From: Cyanobacteria bacterium FACHB-502
GTDB taxonomy: Bacteria; Cyanobacteriota; Cyanobacteriia; Elainellales; Elainellaceae
Assembly: GCA_014695325.1 (NCBI GenBank)
Contig: JACJNZ010000035.1
Coordinates: forward strand, 122,142 to 186,141
Direction: 5' to 3'
DNA length: 64,000 nucleotides
Made by a program: the position numbers and the translations under genes. This document shows positions 53,283-61,694 of the stretch, in pieces. The notes under the pieces are model-generated. The model was given only the letters and a program-made list of their open reading frames with translations, searched no databases and was not told the DNA's origin. Position 1 is the stretch's first letter. Every line of letters begins with the position of its first letter.

Positions 53283-54866
53283 ATGACGTTTCCAGATTTT
53301 GAGCAATTCGCTGCGCTGGCTCAGCAGGGCAACTTTGTTCCTGTGTATCAGGAATGGGTCGCCGATCTGGATACTCCGGTTTCTGCCTGGTACAAAGTCT
53401 GCGCCGGACAACCCTACAGCTTTTTACTAGAGTCGGTAGAGGGGGGCGATCGCATCGGGCGATATAGCTTGCTGGGCTGTGATCCGCTCTGGATTCTGGA
53501 GGCAAGGGGCAATCAAACGATCCAAACTTACCGGGATGGGTCAATCCGCGATTTTAAGGGCGACCCCTTTGCTGCTCTGTCTTCCTGTCTGGAACCTTAC
53601 CAGCCGGTGACGCTGCCGCAGTTGCCGCCGGGAATTGGGGGGCTATTTGGCTTTTGGGGCTATGAGCTGATTCACTGGATCGAGCCGCGTGTTCCGGTGT
53701 ATCCGCCTCAGGAAGATGATTTGCCAGACGGACTCTGGATGCAGATCGACCATTTGCTGATTTTTGATCAGGTGCAGCGCAAGATCTGGGCGATCGCCTA
53801 TGCAGATCTGCGTGATCCTCAAACAGATCTGAAACAGGCCTATCAAAAGGCGTGCGATCGAGTGTCTCAACTTGTGGAAAAGCTTCAGTTGCCCCTAAGT
53901 AAGCGGGATACGATTTTGCAGTGGACTTCGCCCCAGGCAAGATCTGCCCCTGGTGGAGCGGCATCCAATCAGGCTCCGCTCGACTACAGCAGTAATTTCA
54001 CTAAGGAGCAGTTCTGTAACAGCGTTGAGCAGGCAAAGAACCACATTCGCGCGGGCGATATTTTTCAGGTCGTGATTTCTCAGCGGTTGTCTGCTCACTA
54101 CGTAGGCGATCCGTTTTCGCTGTATCGATCGCTGCGTTTGATTAATCCTTCGCCCTACATGGCCTATTTCCATTTCCAGGACTGGCAGATTATCGGTTCC
54201 AGCCCAGAAGTGATGGTGAAGGCAGAGCGGGATTCGTCGATTGCTTCCACCACTGATCCCACCAACGGGACGGCGGCAATGGTGGCAACTGTTCGCCCGA
54301 TCGCCGGAACTCGACCCAGAGGCAAAACCACGGCAGAAGATACTGCTCTAGCAGACGATTTGCTGCAAGACCCGAAGGAAATTGCGGAACACGTCATGCT
54401 GGTGGATCTGGGACGGAATGATCTGGGGCGAGTGTGTGCCAGCGGCACGGTGAGCGTGGATGAACTGATGCTGATCGAACGCTATTCCCACGTGATGCAC
54501 ATCGTTAGCAATGTCCTGGGCAGGCTCGCTCCTGGCAAGACCGCATGGGAACTACTCAAAGCCTGTTTCCCCGCAGGAACGGTGAGTGGTGCGCCCAAAA
54601 TTCGCGCAATGGAAATTATTCACGATCTGGAACCCTGTCGCCGGAGCGTGTATTCCGGTGCATACGGCTACTATGACTTCGAGGGGCAGCTCAATACAGC
54701 GATCGCGATTCGTACAATGGTGGTTCGCAGTCAGCCAGAAGGTGGGCATCGGGTGACGGTGCAGGCAGGTGCAGGAATGGTCGCAGATTCAGAGCCAGAA
54801 AAAGAATACGAGGAGACGCTAAACAAAGCGCGGGGAATGCTAGAGGCAATTCGCTGTCTTCGGTAG
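53283..54866 (+). CDS. trpE: Anthranilate synthase component I
   Basis: TrpE converts chorismate and ammonia (delivered by TrpG) to anthranilate, the first step of tryptophan synthesis. The N-terminal domain has FLLESVEGGDRIGRYSLLGC with the Leu-Leu-Glu-Ser region that senses tryptophan. The C-terminal chorismate-binding domain has IRAGDIFQVVISQRLSAHYV, NPSPYMAYFHFQDWQIIGSS, TRPRGKTTAEDTALADDLL and HVMHIVSNVLGRLAPG, then FPAGTVSGAPKIRAMEIIHD. At 527 residues it is slightly long, with small inserts. It is most likely TrpE, not PabB, because of the LLES region. Confidence 0.94.
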   Translation: MTFPDFEQFAALAQQGNFVPVYQEWVADLDTPVSAWYKVCAGQPYSFLLESVEGGDRIGRYSLLGCDPLWILEARGNQTIQTYRDGSIRDFKGDPFAALSSCLEPYQPVTLPQLPPGIGGLFGFWGYELIHWIEPRVPVYPPQEDDLPDGLWMQIDHLLIFDQVQRKIWAIAYADLRDPQTDLKQAYQKACDRVSQLVEKLQLPLSKRDTILQWTSPQARSAPGGAASNQAPLDYSSNFTKEQFCNSVEQAKNHIRAGDIFQVVISQRLSAHYVGDPFSLYRSLRLINPSPYMAYFHFQDWQIIGSSPEVMVKAERDSSIASTTDPTNGTAAMVATVRPIAGTRPRGKTTAEDTALADDLLQDPKEIAEHVMLVDLGRNDLGRVCASGTVSVDELMLIERYSHVMHIVSNVLGRLAPGKTAWELLKACFPAGTVSGAPKIRAMEIIHDLEPCRRSVYSGAYGYYDFEGQLNTAIAIRTMVVRSQPEGGHRVTVQAGAGMVADSEPEKEYEETLNKARGMLEAIRCLR

Positions 54867-54933
54867 GTTTATTCTAGGTTTTTCATAGACAGTCTGCGAT
54901 CGGCTCACCAAACGTCGCTCCAAACGCAGAATT

Positions 54934-55440
54934 TTGTCAGTCCCTTCTTTAGCAGAACCTTCAAAAAAGCAGGAAATTAGGCAGTTGGAAATTCGTGAAG
55001 ATGACCTGACTGGGAAAGCGATCGCTGACTTGCTACGGGAACATCTCGAAAATATGTATGAGATTACGCCGCCTGAAAGCGTTCATGCACTGGATTTAGA
55101 AGCATTGCGATCGCCCGACATTACCTTCTGGGCAGCCTGGGAGGGCAATGAACTGCTGGGGTGCGGGGCACTGAAAGAGCTAGATCCAAGGAGCGGTGAA
55201 ATTAAATCAATGCGAACTGCCAACATTCATCGTCGCAAAGGGGTCGCCTCTAAAATTCTGGAACACATTATCCAGGAAGCTAAACGGCGTGGCTACGATC
55301 GCCTGAATCTAGAAACGGGGTCTTTTCCTGAGTTTGCTCCAGCCCGAGCCTTGTACACCCGATACGGGTTTGAGTACCGAGGCCCCTTCGCTGATTACAT
55401 CGATGACCCCAACAGCGTGTTTATGACGAAAAAGCTCTAG
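54934..55440 (+). CDS. GNAT family N-acetyltransferase
   Basis: The product has the GNAT fold: AWEGNELLGCGALKELDPRS (strands beta2-beta4), IKSMRTANIHRRKGVASKIL with the acetyl-CoA pyrophosphate loop RRKGVA, and RLNLETGSFPEFAPARALYT then YGFEYRGPFADY. The pattern MRT...RGKGVA...LYxxxGF is that of small-molecule or amino-acid acetyltransferases. It begins at a TTG (54934). It follows trpE by about 70 bases on the same strand and may be a separate unit. Confidence 0.82.
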   Translation: MSVPSLAEPSKKQEIRQLEIREDDLTGKAIADLLREHLENMYEITPPESVHALDLEALRSPDITFWAAWEGNELLGCGALKELDPRSGEIKSMRTANIHRRKGVASKILEHIIQEAKRRGYDRLNLETGSFPEFAPARALYTRYGFEYRGPFADYIDDPNSVFMTKKL

Positions 55441-55628
55441 GATTCGTTTCTCAGGATTCACTCCTCAAAATTGGCGTACTTGCTGAATATCTTGCAATGA
55501 TGCCTGTGTTTAGAATGAGCGTAGGTTCACACCACAAAGTTTATAGCGCAGCAGCTTTTGCGAAAACATAGGCTGAGCGAGGTTGTAATGTCAGATCATG
55601 CGATCGCAACAAGGCTGAAAGGATTCCG

Positions 55629-55784
55629 ATGGACAAGTTTCTCAGCAGCTTCATTAAGGTCGAAAAATCCCTCCAGATTTTTGCTCTGCTCAGCGTAATG
55701 CTCCTTCTAGGGCATTTGGGATTCGTGAACGATCACGGCAATCAAGCCCCTTCTCCAGGTATGTCACCCACAATACAAAAGTAG
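55629..55784 (+). CDS. Small single-helix membrane protein, 51 residues
   Basis: An ATG frame with AAGGA six bases upstream encodes MDKFLSSFIKVEKSL, one hydrophobic helix (QIFALLSVMLLLGHLGFV) and a polar tail (NDHGNQAPSPGMSPTIQK). It is compact and well placed between the GNAT gene and the Crp-family gene, but I know no named family. Confidence 0.58.
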   Translation: MDKFLSSFIKVEKSLQIFALLSVMLLLGHLGFVNDHGNQAPSPGMSPTIQK

Positions 55785-56096
55785 GCAAGGCAGGCAGGAC
55801 ATTCCCCTTAACAAACGATGCTGAGTTTAAGCCTGTTTCACTCCGGTATTGCTCCTGTGATAGCTGCAATACATCCAGATTGATCTAATTCTGATTTAAT
55901 AAGGCTACAAAGCGAAAAATTGCGCTGCAAACAAGCCGCAGAACTCAGGGTCGTTTGACTTGTGAGTTGTTCGGTTGCGACCCGGCAAAAGCTTAACCTT
56001 TTCTCAATCTAAATATAGTGAACTGCTAATCTGGGGATTACCTCCTCTTGAGGCTGTCCCTCTAGGCTTGTGCTTAGATGTTACGCCGTAACTACT
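55785..56096. other. Upstream region of the Crp/Fnr gene
   Basis: This 312-base gap is A/T-rich and shows no gene. No reliable NtcA-type site (GTA-N8-TAC) was found near the start codon. Confidence 0.4.
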
Positions 56097-56753
56097 ATGT
56101 TTCAAGCCTCCACCGCCCTCGAAATTACGCCTCTGCCCGATTTGCGCCAGCTTCTCGAAGAGGTTTACCGGGGGCGCAGCTTACAGCCCTACCGCAGCGG
56201 ACAGCCCATTCGGATGCAGCCCGATGAAATCCTGGTGGTTTGTCGGGGCGTAGTGCAGCTTGGAACCCTTTATGACACGGGCGAAGAAGCACTGCTGGGG
56301 CTGGCTTGTCCGTCGATGCCTTTTGGCTTGCCTTTAGCCATCATTCGTCCCTATCAAGCCGCTGCCCTGACTGATGTCGATATCATGCGCCTGCGCTGGT
56401 CTGAGGTTGAGCAGTCTCCTGCTCTGGCACAGGGTATCTTTCGCCATCTGGCGCGACGATTGCAGCAAACAGAAGCGATTCTCTCGATGGTAGGCTATCG
56501 GCGAGTTGAGGAGCGGCTGCGGCATCTGTTGATTTTGCTGAAGCAGGAAGTGGGGCAACCCGTCCCGGAAGGAACACGGCTCACGGTGCGATTAACCCAT
56601 CAGCAGCTTGCAAATGCGATCGGCACAACGCGAGTGACGGTCACCCGGCTTCTTAGTCAACTACAAGAAGAAGGTTGGCTCATTGTGGACAGTAACCGCC
56701 ATATTATTCTCCCAGAACACGTAGTCGTAGTGCCTGGCTCGATTCCCTCATAG
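56097..56753 (+). CDS. Crp/Fnr family transcriptional regulator
   Basis: The N-terminal cyclic-nucleotide-like sensor (about residues 10-110) has MQPDEILVVCRGVVQLGTLY and GEEALLGLACPSMPFG. The C-terminal helix-turn-helix is LTHQQLANAIGTTRVTVTRL followed by LSQLQEEGWLIV, very similar in the recognition helix to NtcA (TTRVTVTRLL). The sensor lacks the Fnr cysteines, and the cAMP-binding residues are not obvious, so the ligand is unknown. ATG 56097 (MFQAST) is preferred; a GTG at 56070 is also in frame. It precedes the GH13 gene by about 100 bases. Confidence 0.85.
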   Translation: MFQASTALEITPLPDLRQLLEEVYRGRSLQPYRSGQPIRMQPDEILVVCRGVVQLGTLYDTGEEALLGLACPSMPFGLPLAIIRPYQAAALTDVDIMRLRWSEVEQSPALAQGIFRHLARRLQQTEAILSMVGYRRVEERLRHLLILLKQEVGQPVPEGTRLTVRLTHQQLANAIGTTRVTVTRLLSQLQEEGWLIVDSNRHIILPEHVVVVPGSIPS

Positions 56754-56855
56754 GGAGGAACTGCTTCGCGTCGTCCTTTTTATCTACAAAAAGGCTGTAG
56801 TCAGGCAGCGGAAATGCCGCTAGCTTAGGCAAAAAAGGCGGACGGAGCAGCAAGA

Positions 56856-58319
56856 ATGGACGGCAAACCCCCTGTGAAGACTCCCGACTGGGTGAAGCAC
56901 GCAATTTTTTATCAGATTTTCCCCGATCGCTTTGCGCGAGGAGCCAGACCCGACAATCCCGATCTGGTTGATATTCAGTTTGAGGGATGGGAGTCGCCGC
57001 CGTCGCTGCAAGGCTATAAGGGCGGTAATCTGTGGGGGGTGACAAACCAGCTTGACTATCTACAAGGGCTGGGAGTGACGGCAATTTACTTCACGCCGAT
57101 CTTCCAATCCGCCAGTAATCACCGCTATCACACCCACGATTACTATCAGGTCGATCCAATTTTGGGCGGCAATCCGGCTTTTTTTCAAATGCTGGAGGCG
57201 GCTCACAATCGTGGCATTAAAGTGGTGCTGGACGGGGTGTTTAACCATGCCAGTCGCGGCTTTTTCTTCTTTCACGACATCCTGGAAAACGGACCCCATT
57301 CGCCCTGGCTGAACTGGTTCAAAATTCAGGGCTGGCCCCTGTCGCCTTATAACGGAGAGCATTCGGCAAACTACGTGGGCTGGGCGGGCAATCGGGCGTT
57401 GCCAGAGTTTAATCACGCCAATCCGCAGGTGCGCGAATACATTATGGAAATTGGCGAATACTGGGTGCGATCGGGCATCGACGGCTGGCGGCTAGATGTG
57501 CCCTTTTGCATTCAAGAACCGGGCTTTTGGCAGGAGTTTCGCGATCGAATCAAAGCAATCAATCCTGAAGCCTACATTGTGGGCGAAGTCTGGGGGGATT
57601 CGCGGCAGTGGCTCGACGGCACGCAGTTTGACGGTGTGATGAACTACCTGTTTACCGGACCGACGATCGCGTTTGTCGCAGGAGATCGCGTTTTGCCCGA
57701 AATGGCAAAAGACCGGGACTATGAACCCTTTCCGGCGATCGACGCGGCTCAGTATGCGGCAAAAATGCAGCGATTGCTGAAGCTTTATCCGTGGGAAATT
57801 CAGCTCGCGCAGCTTAACCTGCTGGCAAGTCACGATACGGCGAGGCTGATCAGCATGGCAAGCGGCGACGAAGACAGCGTACAACTGGCAACTCTACTGC
57901 TCATGACCTTTCCCGGTGCGCCCAGCATCTACTACGGTGACGAAGTGGGGCTACCGGGCGGACTCGACCCTGATTCGCGGCGCGGCTTCCCGCTGGAGGC
58001 AAACTGGAACCTGGCTCTGCTCACCTGCCATCGTCAGCTCATCGCCCTGCGTCATGCTCACCCTGCTCTTCGTACAGGAAACTATCAAATTCTAGGCGCA
58101 GAAGGAATGACCTATGCCTTTGCCCGCATTGGCAGCGGCGAAGTGCTGATCGTGGCGGTGAATACAGGAACTTCCCCTGAAAAGCTCAGCCTGGAGGGAA
58201 TTGGCAGCCAGTTATCTCGCCATCCTGCCGAACTGCTGTATGGATTAGGCGAAGCGCACTGGGTAGGCGAAACGCTGACGCTGGAGCTACCCGGGCGATC
58301 GGGAGTTGTTTTGGGCTGA
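56856..58319 (+). CDS. GH13 alpha-amylase family enzyme (neopullulanase/cyclomaltodextrinase-like)
   Basis: The (beta/alpha)8 barrel shows all four GH13 regions: region I VVLDGVFNHASRG, region II GIDGWRLDVPF with nucleophile D214, region III IVGEVWGDSR with acid/base E244, and region IV LLASHDTARLIS with D327. The start, AIFYQIFPDRFARGARPDNP, is typical of neopullulanase-like enzymes. There is no signal peptide, so it should act in the cytoplasm on glycogen-derived or cyclic maltodextrins. Length is 487 residues. The upstream Crp-type regulator might control it; that is inference. Confidence 0.9.
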   Translation: MDGKPPVKTPDWVKHAIFYQIFPDRFARGARPDNPDLVDIQFEGWESPPSLQGYKGGNLWGVTNQLDYLQGLGVTAIYFTPIFQSASNHRYHTHDYYQVDPILGGNPAFFQMLEAAHNRGIKVVLDGVFNHASRGFFFFHDILENGPHSPWLNWFKIQGWPLSPYNGEHSANYVGWAGNRALPEFNHANPQVREYIMEIGEYWVRSGIDGWRLDVPFCIQEPGFWQEFRDRIKAINPEAYIVGEVWGDSRQWLDGTQFDGVMNYLFTGPTIAFVAGDRVLPEMAKDRDYEPFPAIDAAQYAAKMQRLLKLYPWEIQLAQLNLLASHDTARLISMASGDEDSVQLATLLLMTFPGAPSIYYGDEVGLPGGLDPDSRRGFPLEANWNLALLTCHRQLIALRHAHPALRTGNYQILGAEGMTYAFARIGSGEVLIVAVNTGTSPEKLSLEGIGSQLSRHPAELLYGLGEAHWVGETLTLELPGRSGVVLG

Positions 58320-58363
58320 TATTGGGCTTAGCAACCTGAACTGCCCCCTCATTCCCCCACCGC

Positions 58364-58960
58364 TTATCGGAAAATTGCGCCCTCAAAGTGAACATCTTCA
58401 AGGATGACATTGCTCAAATCCACCTGGGTGAGGTCAGCGCTTTCCAGATATGCGCCGCTCAGGTCGGCTCCGTTCAGGTTCGCGTTCACCAAGCTGGCTC
58501 CCCGCAGATTGGCATTGCGTAAACTTGCGCCCTGCAAATTGCAGTAGTTTAGATTGGCATTTTGTAAGTCGGCTTCGTCTAGAATGACGCTCAACAGAAT
58601 CGCTCGCTCCAGGTTGACCTTTGCCAAAACAGCGTTCTGCATCTTTGCAGACATCAGGCAGGCACCTTGCAGCAGGGCATTAGTCAGGTCGGCATATTCT
58701 AGATTGACCTCCGTCAAGTCTGCCTCATTCAGGTTGGCATCGCGCAGGATGGCTTGCGAGATTTGAGCCTTAATCAGGGACGCCCTGCTAAGATCCGCCT
58801 CGTGCAGATCGGTAAACTGGAGATTCGCACGGCAGAGATTGGCTTTGCTCAAGCAGAGTCCCGCCAATGTGAGGTCTGAGAGATCTACCCCCGCCAGGTT
58901 TGCCGAGTGAGGAATTGCCACCAGTGCCAGAATGAGCTGCTGTCGGGTCAGGTCTGCCAT
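58364..58960 (-). CDS. Pentapeptide-repeat protein
   Basis: About 30 tandem A(D/N)LxX repeats make up almost the whole 198 residues: for example DLSDLTLAGLCLSKANLCRA and ADLTEVNLEYADL, ending DLSNVILEDVHFEGAIF. They fold as a right-handed quadrilateral beta-helix. Such proteins are numerous in cyanobacteria and are mostly of unknown function. No signal peptide is present. It is convergent with the GH13 gene and lies just downstream of the ParA gene on the same strand, about 75 bases away. Confidence 0.93.
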   Translation of the reverse strand: MADLTRQQLILALVAIPHSANLAGVDLSDLTLAGLCLSKANLCRANLQFTDLHEADLSRASLIKAQISQAILRDANLNEADLTEVNLEYADLTNALLQGACLMSAKMQNAVLAKVNLERAILLSVILDEADLQNANLNYCNLQGASLRNANLRGASLVNANLNGADLSGAYLESADLTQVDLSNVILEDVHFEGAIFR

Positions 58961-59035
58961 CGGTTTATTGTGAGACAGCTTTTAAAATTATTGTGAGACA
59001 GCTTTAAGAACAGCTTGTAGAACTTATAGAACAGC

Positions 59036-59704
59036 TTATTTAGGAGTCACCGCATTTTTAGACGATCGCGGCAACAGCGTCATCATTTCGCGAAACAGGC
59101 GATCGAACTCTTCGGCAGCTTCAACCGAGGCTTTACCCAGCAGTTCCCAAACCGTTGCTGCCTGACCAAAGGTATCGGCAACCGTTTGTCGCTGGTGAAT
59201 CACTGTGTTCAGAATCGGAACCCCGATATTGTTCAAAACTGCCATTGCTTCATCTTTAAGCCGGGTTCCTTTGACTGCCCGCGACACAAAGACCGCCGCC
59301 TGGGGCAACTCGTTTCGCACTGCCTGTGCTTGACGAATTAGCTCGATCGCATCCGAAGCCGATCGTAAATCAACGCCTGTTGGCTGACAGGGAATCACCG
59401 CCAAATCCGCCGTCAAGACAATGCTCCTGGTCGCATCCGACAATCCGGCAGGACCATCCACGACAATGTAATCATAGCGATCGGCATGCTCAGGAATTCG
59501 CGCCAGCAGCTCATCGGCGGTTTGAATCACCTGAAACGGAATCGGATCTTCCAACGTTTCCAACCAAATCGAACTCGATCGCTGTGCGTCTGCATCAATC
59601 AGCATCACTTTACGCTGCTGGTGAAAGAGCCAGTAGGCAAAATGAACTGAGGTGGTGGATTTTGCACAGCCCCCTTTCTGATTCACAAATGCAACAACTG
59701 ACAT
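59036..59704 (-). CDS. Orphan ParA-family ATPase
   Basis: This is a deviant Walker-A ATPase of the ParA/MinD class: FVNQKGGCAKSTTSVHFAYW (KGGxxKS/T with the signature Lys), MLIDADAQRSSSIWLE, and YIVVDGPAGLSDATRSIVLT as Walker B. It is 222 residues long and lacks an N-terminal HTH, as in small type Ib ParA proteins. No ParB-like partner or centromere repeats are found beside it. It could position a protein complex or plasmid relic instead of segregating the chromosome. It is the first of two leftward genes with the pentapeptide-repeat protein. Confidence 0.87.
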   Translation of the reverse strand: MSVVAFVNQKGGCAKSTTSVHFAYWLFHQQRKVMLIDADAQRSSSIWLETLEDPIPFQVIQTADELLARIPEHADRYDYIVVDGPAGLSDATRSIVLTADLAVIPCQPTGVDLRSASDAIELIRQAQAVRNELPQAAVFVSRAVKGTRLKDEAMAVLNNIGVPILNTVIHQRQTVADTFGQAATVWELLGKASVEAAEEFDRLFREMMTLLPRSSKNAVTPK

Positions 59705-59998
59705 ACCGTTTCCAGCCTCGTATTGAACTGTTAAAACGTTAAGCGATCCTCACTGTACTGCATTCCGGGCTGTATTCCAGTGACGAAACCTGATTCCAGG
59801 GGTGGGGCGATCGGTTTAACCCAAGCAAGGGTCGAGGCAAAGCCGTTGCTCCGAGAGCGTGTTCGACAGCGTCATATTCTTACAAAGTAATCCAGTCAAC
59901 AACTGAGAAACGTTCGCGATACCGTCGTCATACGTCTGTCACACTCAGGGCTTACATTAATTCTCGTGATGCTAACTCATCTGCTTGTGGCAGAGTTT

Positions 59999-60022
59999 AA
60001 CCTCCAAAACTGGAGGTTTTTT
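59999..60022 (+). terminator. Strong orphan terminator on the plus strand
   Basis: AACCTCC pairs with GGAGGTT around AAAACT-type loop bases, followed by TTTTTT. No gene is read rightward into it for more than 1.5 kb, so it may end a small RNA that starts within about 59950-59970. Confidence 0.75.
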
Positions 60023-60047
60023 ATTGGCTGATTAGCCCAGGCAAGGC

Positions 60048-60078
60048 AAAAAGCGTGAGCTTCAAATCACCCACGCTC
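60048..60078 (-). terminator. Leftward terminator of the HU gene
   Basis: On the minus strand AGCGTG pairs with CACGCT, followed by a short T-run. It starts about 17 bases after the hup stop. Confidence 0.65.
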
Positions 60079-60093
60079 AGCACGAATCCGCGT

Positions 60094-60372
60094 TTATTCG
60101 CCTCCCAGCTTGTCACGAAACAATTTTCCGGCAGAAAACACAGGCACAGTTGTCTCTGGAATGGTCATGGCTTCGCCTGTTTTGGGATTGCGTCCTTCTC
60201 TTGCCTGACGCTTCCGCGCTTCGAAAGAACCAAACCCGACCAGCGTAACTTTCTCCTCTTCGGAAACCGCTTCCATGATTACTTCCAAAACCGCAGACAG
60301 AATTGCATCTGCTTGCTTTTTGGTAACATCCGCTTTCTCTGCAACTTTATCCACTAATTCGCCTTTATTCAT
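60094..60372 (-). CDS. hup: DNA-binding protein HU
   Basis: HU bends and compacts DNA as a dimer. The 92-residue protein begins MNKGELVDKVAEKADVTKKQ and has the conserved GFGSFEARKRQAREGRNPKT followed by GEAMTIPETTVPVFSAGK, the beta-arm region that wraps around the DNA minor groove with its Pro tip. Length is normal. The gene stands alone with its own terminator on the left. Confidence 0.97.
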   Translation of the reverse strand: MNKGELVDKVAEKADVTKKQADAILSAVLEVIMEAVSEEEKVTLVGFGSFEARKRQAREGRNPKTGEAMTIPETTVPVFSAGKLFRDKLGGE

Positions 60373-60552
60373 GATTTTTCAAACCCCAAATACTTTGCCG
60401 GAATTCTATCACAGGCATTTCAAAGCGGCAGATGGTTTAAGCGGTTTTATGCAAAAAAATCTTCCAATTAGTAGATTTATCTTAAAAGGTTGGGAGCGGC
60501 TACTAGCGAACGTTTTAAGGTAGAAGAAATAAGCGATCGGGAGAAAGGCAAG

Positions 60553-61551
60553 ATGGGACTGGGAATGCTGATTGACGGCAAATGGGTTTCAGAGCGCGAG
60601 CAAGAAGATAAAAAGGGACGGTTCATGCGCCCAGATACGACCTTTCGCGATCGAATCACCGCAGACGGATCGAGCGGCTTTAAAGCTGAGTCAGGACGCT
60701 ATCACCTCTACGTTTCCCTGGCTTGTCCCTGGGCACAGCGAACGCTGATCGTCCGCGAACTGAAGGGATTAACGAACGCAATCTCCGTGTCGATCGTCAA
60801 TCCTGTGATGGGCGAGAATAGCTGGGAATTTACCGACGCGCCCGGCGTGATTCCTGATTCGATCAATCATGCCCGCTATCTCTGGGAGGTGTACACCAAA
60901 GTCGATTCCCAATATACCGGACGAGTCACCGTTCCTGTGCTCTGGGATAAGCAGACAGGCACGATCGTCAACAATGAATCTCGCGATATCATTCGGATGC
61001 TCGACACCGAATTTAACGAAGTCACCAATAGCCCGATCGATCTCTACCCAGCAGATCTGCATACTGAAATTGATGAGACGATCGACGCGATCTATCAACC
61101 AATCAACAATGGCGTCTATCGCTCAGGATTCGCTACCACTCAGGAAGCCTACGACGAAGCCGTCACTGAACTGTTTGACGCGCTGAACTATTACGAAGAC
61201 CTGCTTGGTCGCCAGCGTTACCTCTGCGGTAATCGCCTCACAGAGGCAGATGTTTGTCTGTTCACGACCCTGCTGCGCTTTGATCCGGTTTACTATGTGC
61301 ATTTCAAGTGCAACCTGCGCCGCATTGTAGACTACCCCAATCTCTGGGGCTATGTGCGCGACATCTACCAGCATCCCGGCGTGAAAGAAACCTGCAACCT
61401 CGACCACATCAAGCAGCACTACTATCGCAGCCACCCCAAGGTCAATCCCAGCGGCATCGTTCCAAAAGGACCAATTATTGACTTTGAAACTCCCCACGAT
61501 CGCGATCGTCAATTTGATGCGCTTGCGGTCGGCTTTGGCTCCCTGGGTTAA
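60553..61551 (+). CDS. Glutathione S-transferase omega/Xi family, glutathionyl-hydroquinone reductase-like
   Basis: Enzymes of this family (YqjG, ECM4) reduce glutathionyl-hydroquinones through a cysteine. The active site is Cys58 in SLACPWAQRTLIVRELKGL. Other family blocks are VPVLWDKQTGTIVNNESRDI, RMLDTEFNE and CGNRLTEADVCLFTTLLRFD with VYYVHFKCN. Length (332 aa) is normal. ATG 60553 with AAGG upstream is preferred over the frame's first codon at 60490. Substrates in this organism are unknown. It is divergent from hup. Confidence 0.9.
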   Translation: MGLGMLIDGKWVSEREQEDKKGRFMRPDTTFRDRITADGSSGFKAESGRYHLYVSLACPWAQRTLIVRELKGLTNAISVSIVNPVMGENSWEFTDAPGVIPDSINHARYLWEVYTKVDSQYTGRVTVPVLWDKQTGTIVNNESRDIIRMLDTEFNEVTNSPIDLYPADLHTEIDETIDAIYQPINNGVYRSGFATTQEAYDEAVTELFDALNYYEDLLGRQRYLCGNRLTEADVCLFTTLLRFDPVYYVHFKCNLRRIVDYPNLWGYVRDIYQHPGVKETCNLDHIKQHYYRSHPKVNPSGIVPKGPIIDFETPHDRDRQFDALAVGFGSLG

Positions 61552-61676
61552 AACACGGCTCCCCCGCCCACCCTCCTATCTTATTTCCCTCTTCACCCAT
61601 TTACTCTCTCTCCCCATCCCCCAAACCTCGTATTGGCAGAATTCGCCAAACCCCCTAAACTAGGGGGAATCCGTTT

Positions 61677-61690
61677 AGTACATCTGCTCC
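61677..61690. promoter_or_regulatory. Probable LexA box overlapping the recQ leader
   Basis: AGTACATCTGCTCC differs from the cyanobacterial LexA consensus RGTACNNNDGTWCB at one base (C for T) and from the lexA box in this window at two. It ends 4 bases before the recQ ATG. Confidence 0.5.
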
Positions 61691-61694
61691 TAGC

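Larger units (their letters stand above)
59705..60093. other. Intergenic region with a plus-strand terminator but no plus-strand gene
   Basis: In these 389 bases between two leftward genes (hup and the ParA gene) there is a strong plus-strand terminator at 59999-60022 and the leftward hup terminator at 60048-60078. A small RNA on the plus strand ending at 60022 is possible. No open frame is convincing. Confidence 0.5.
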
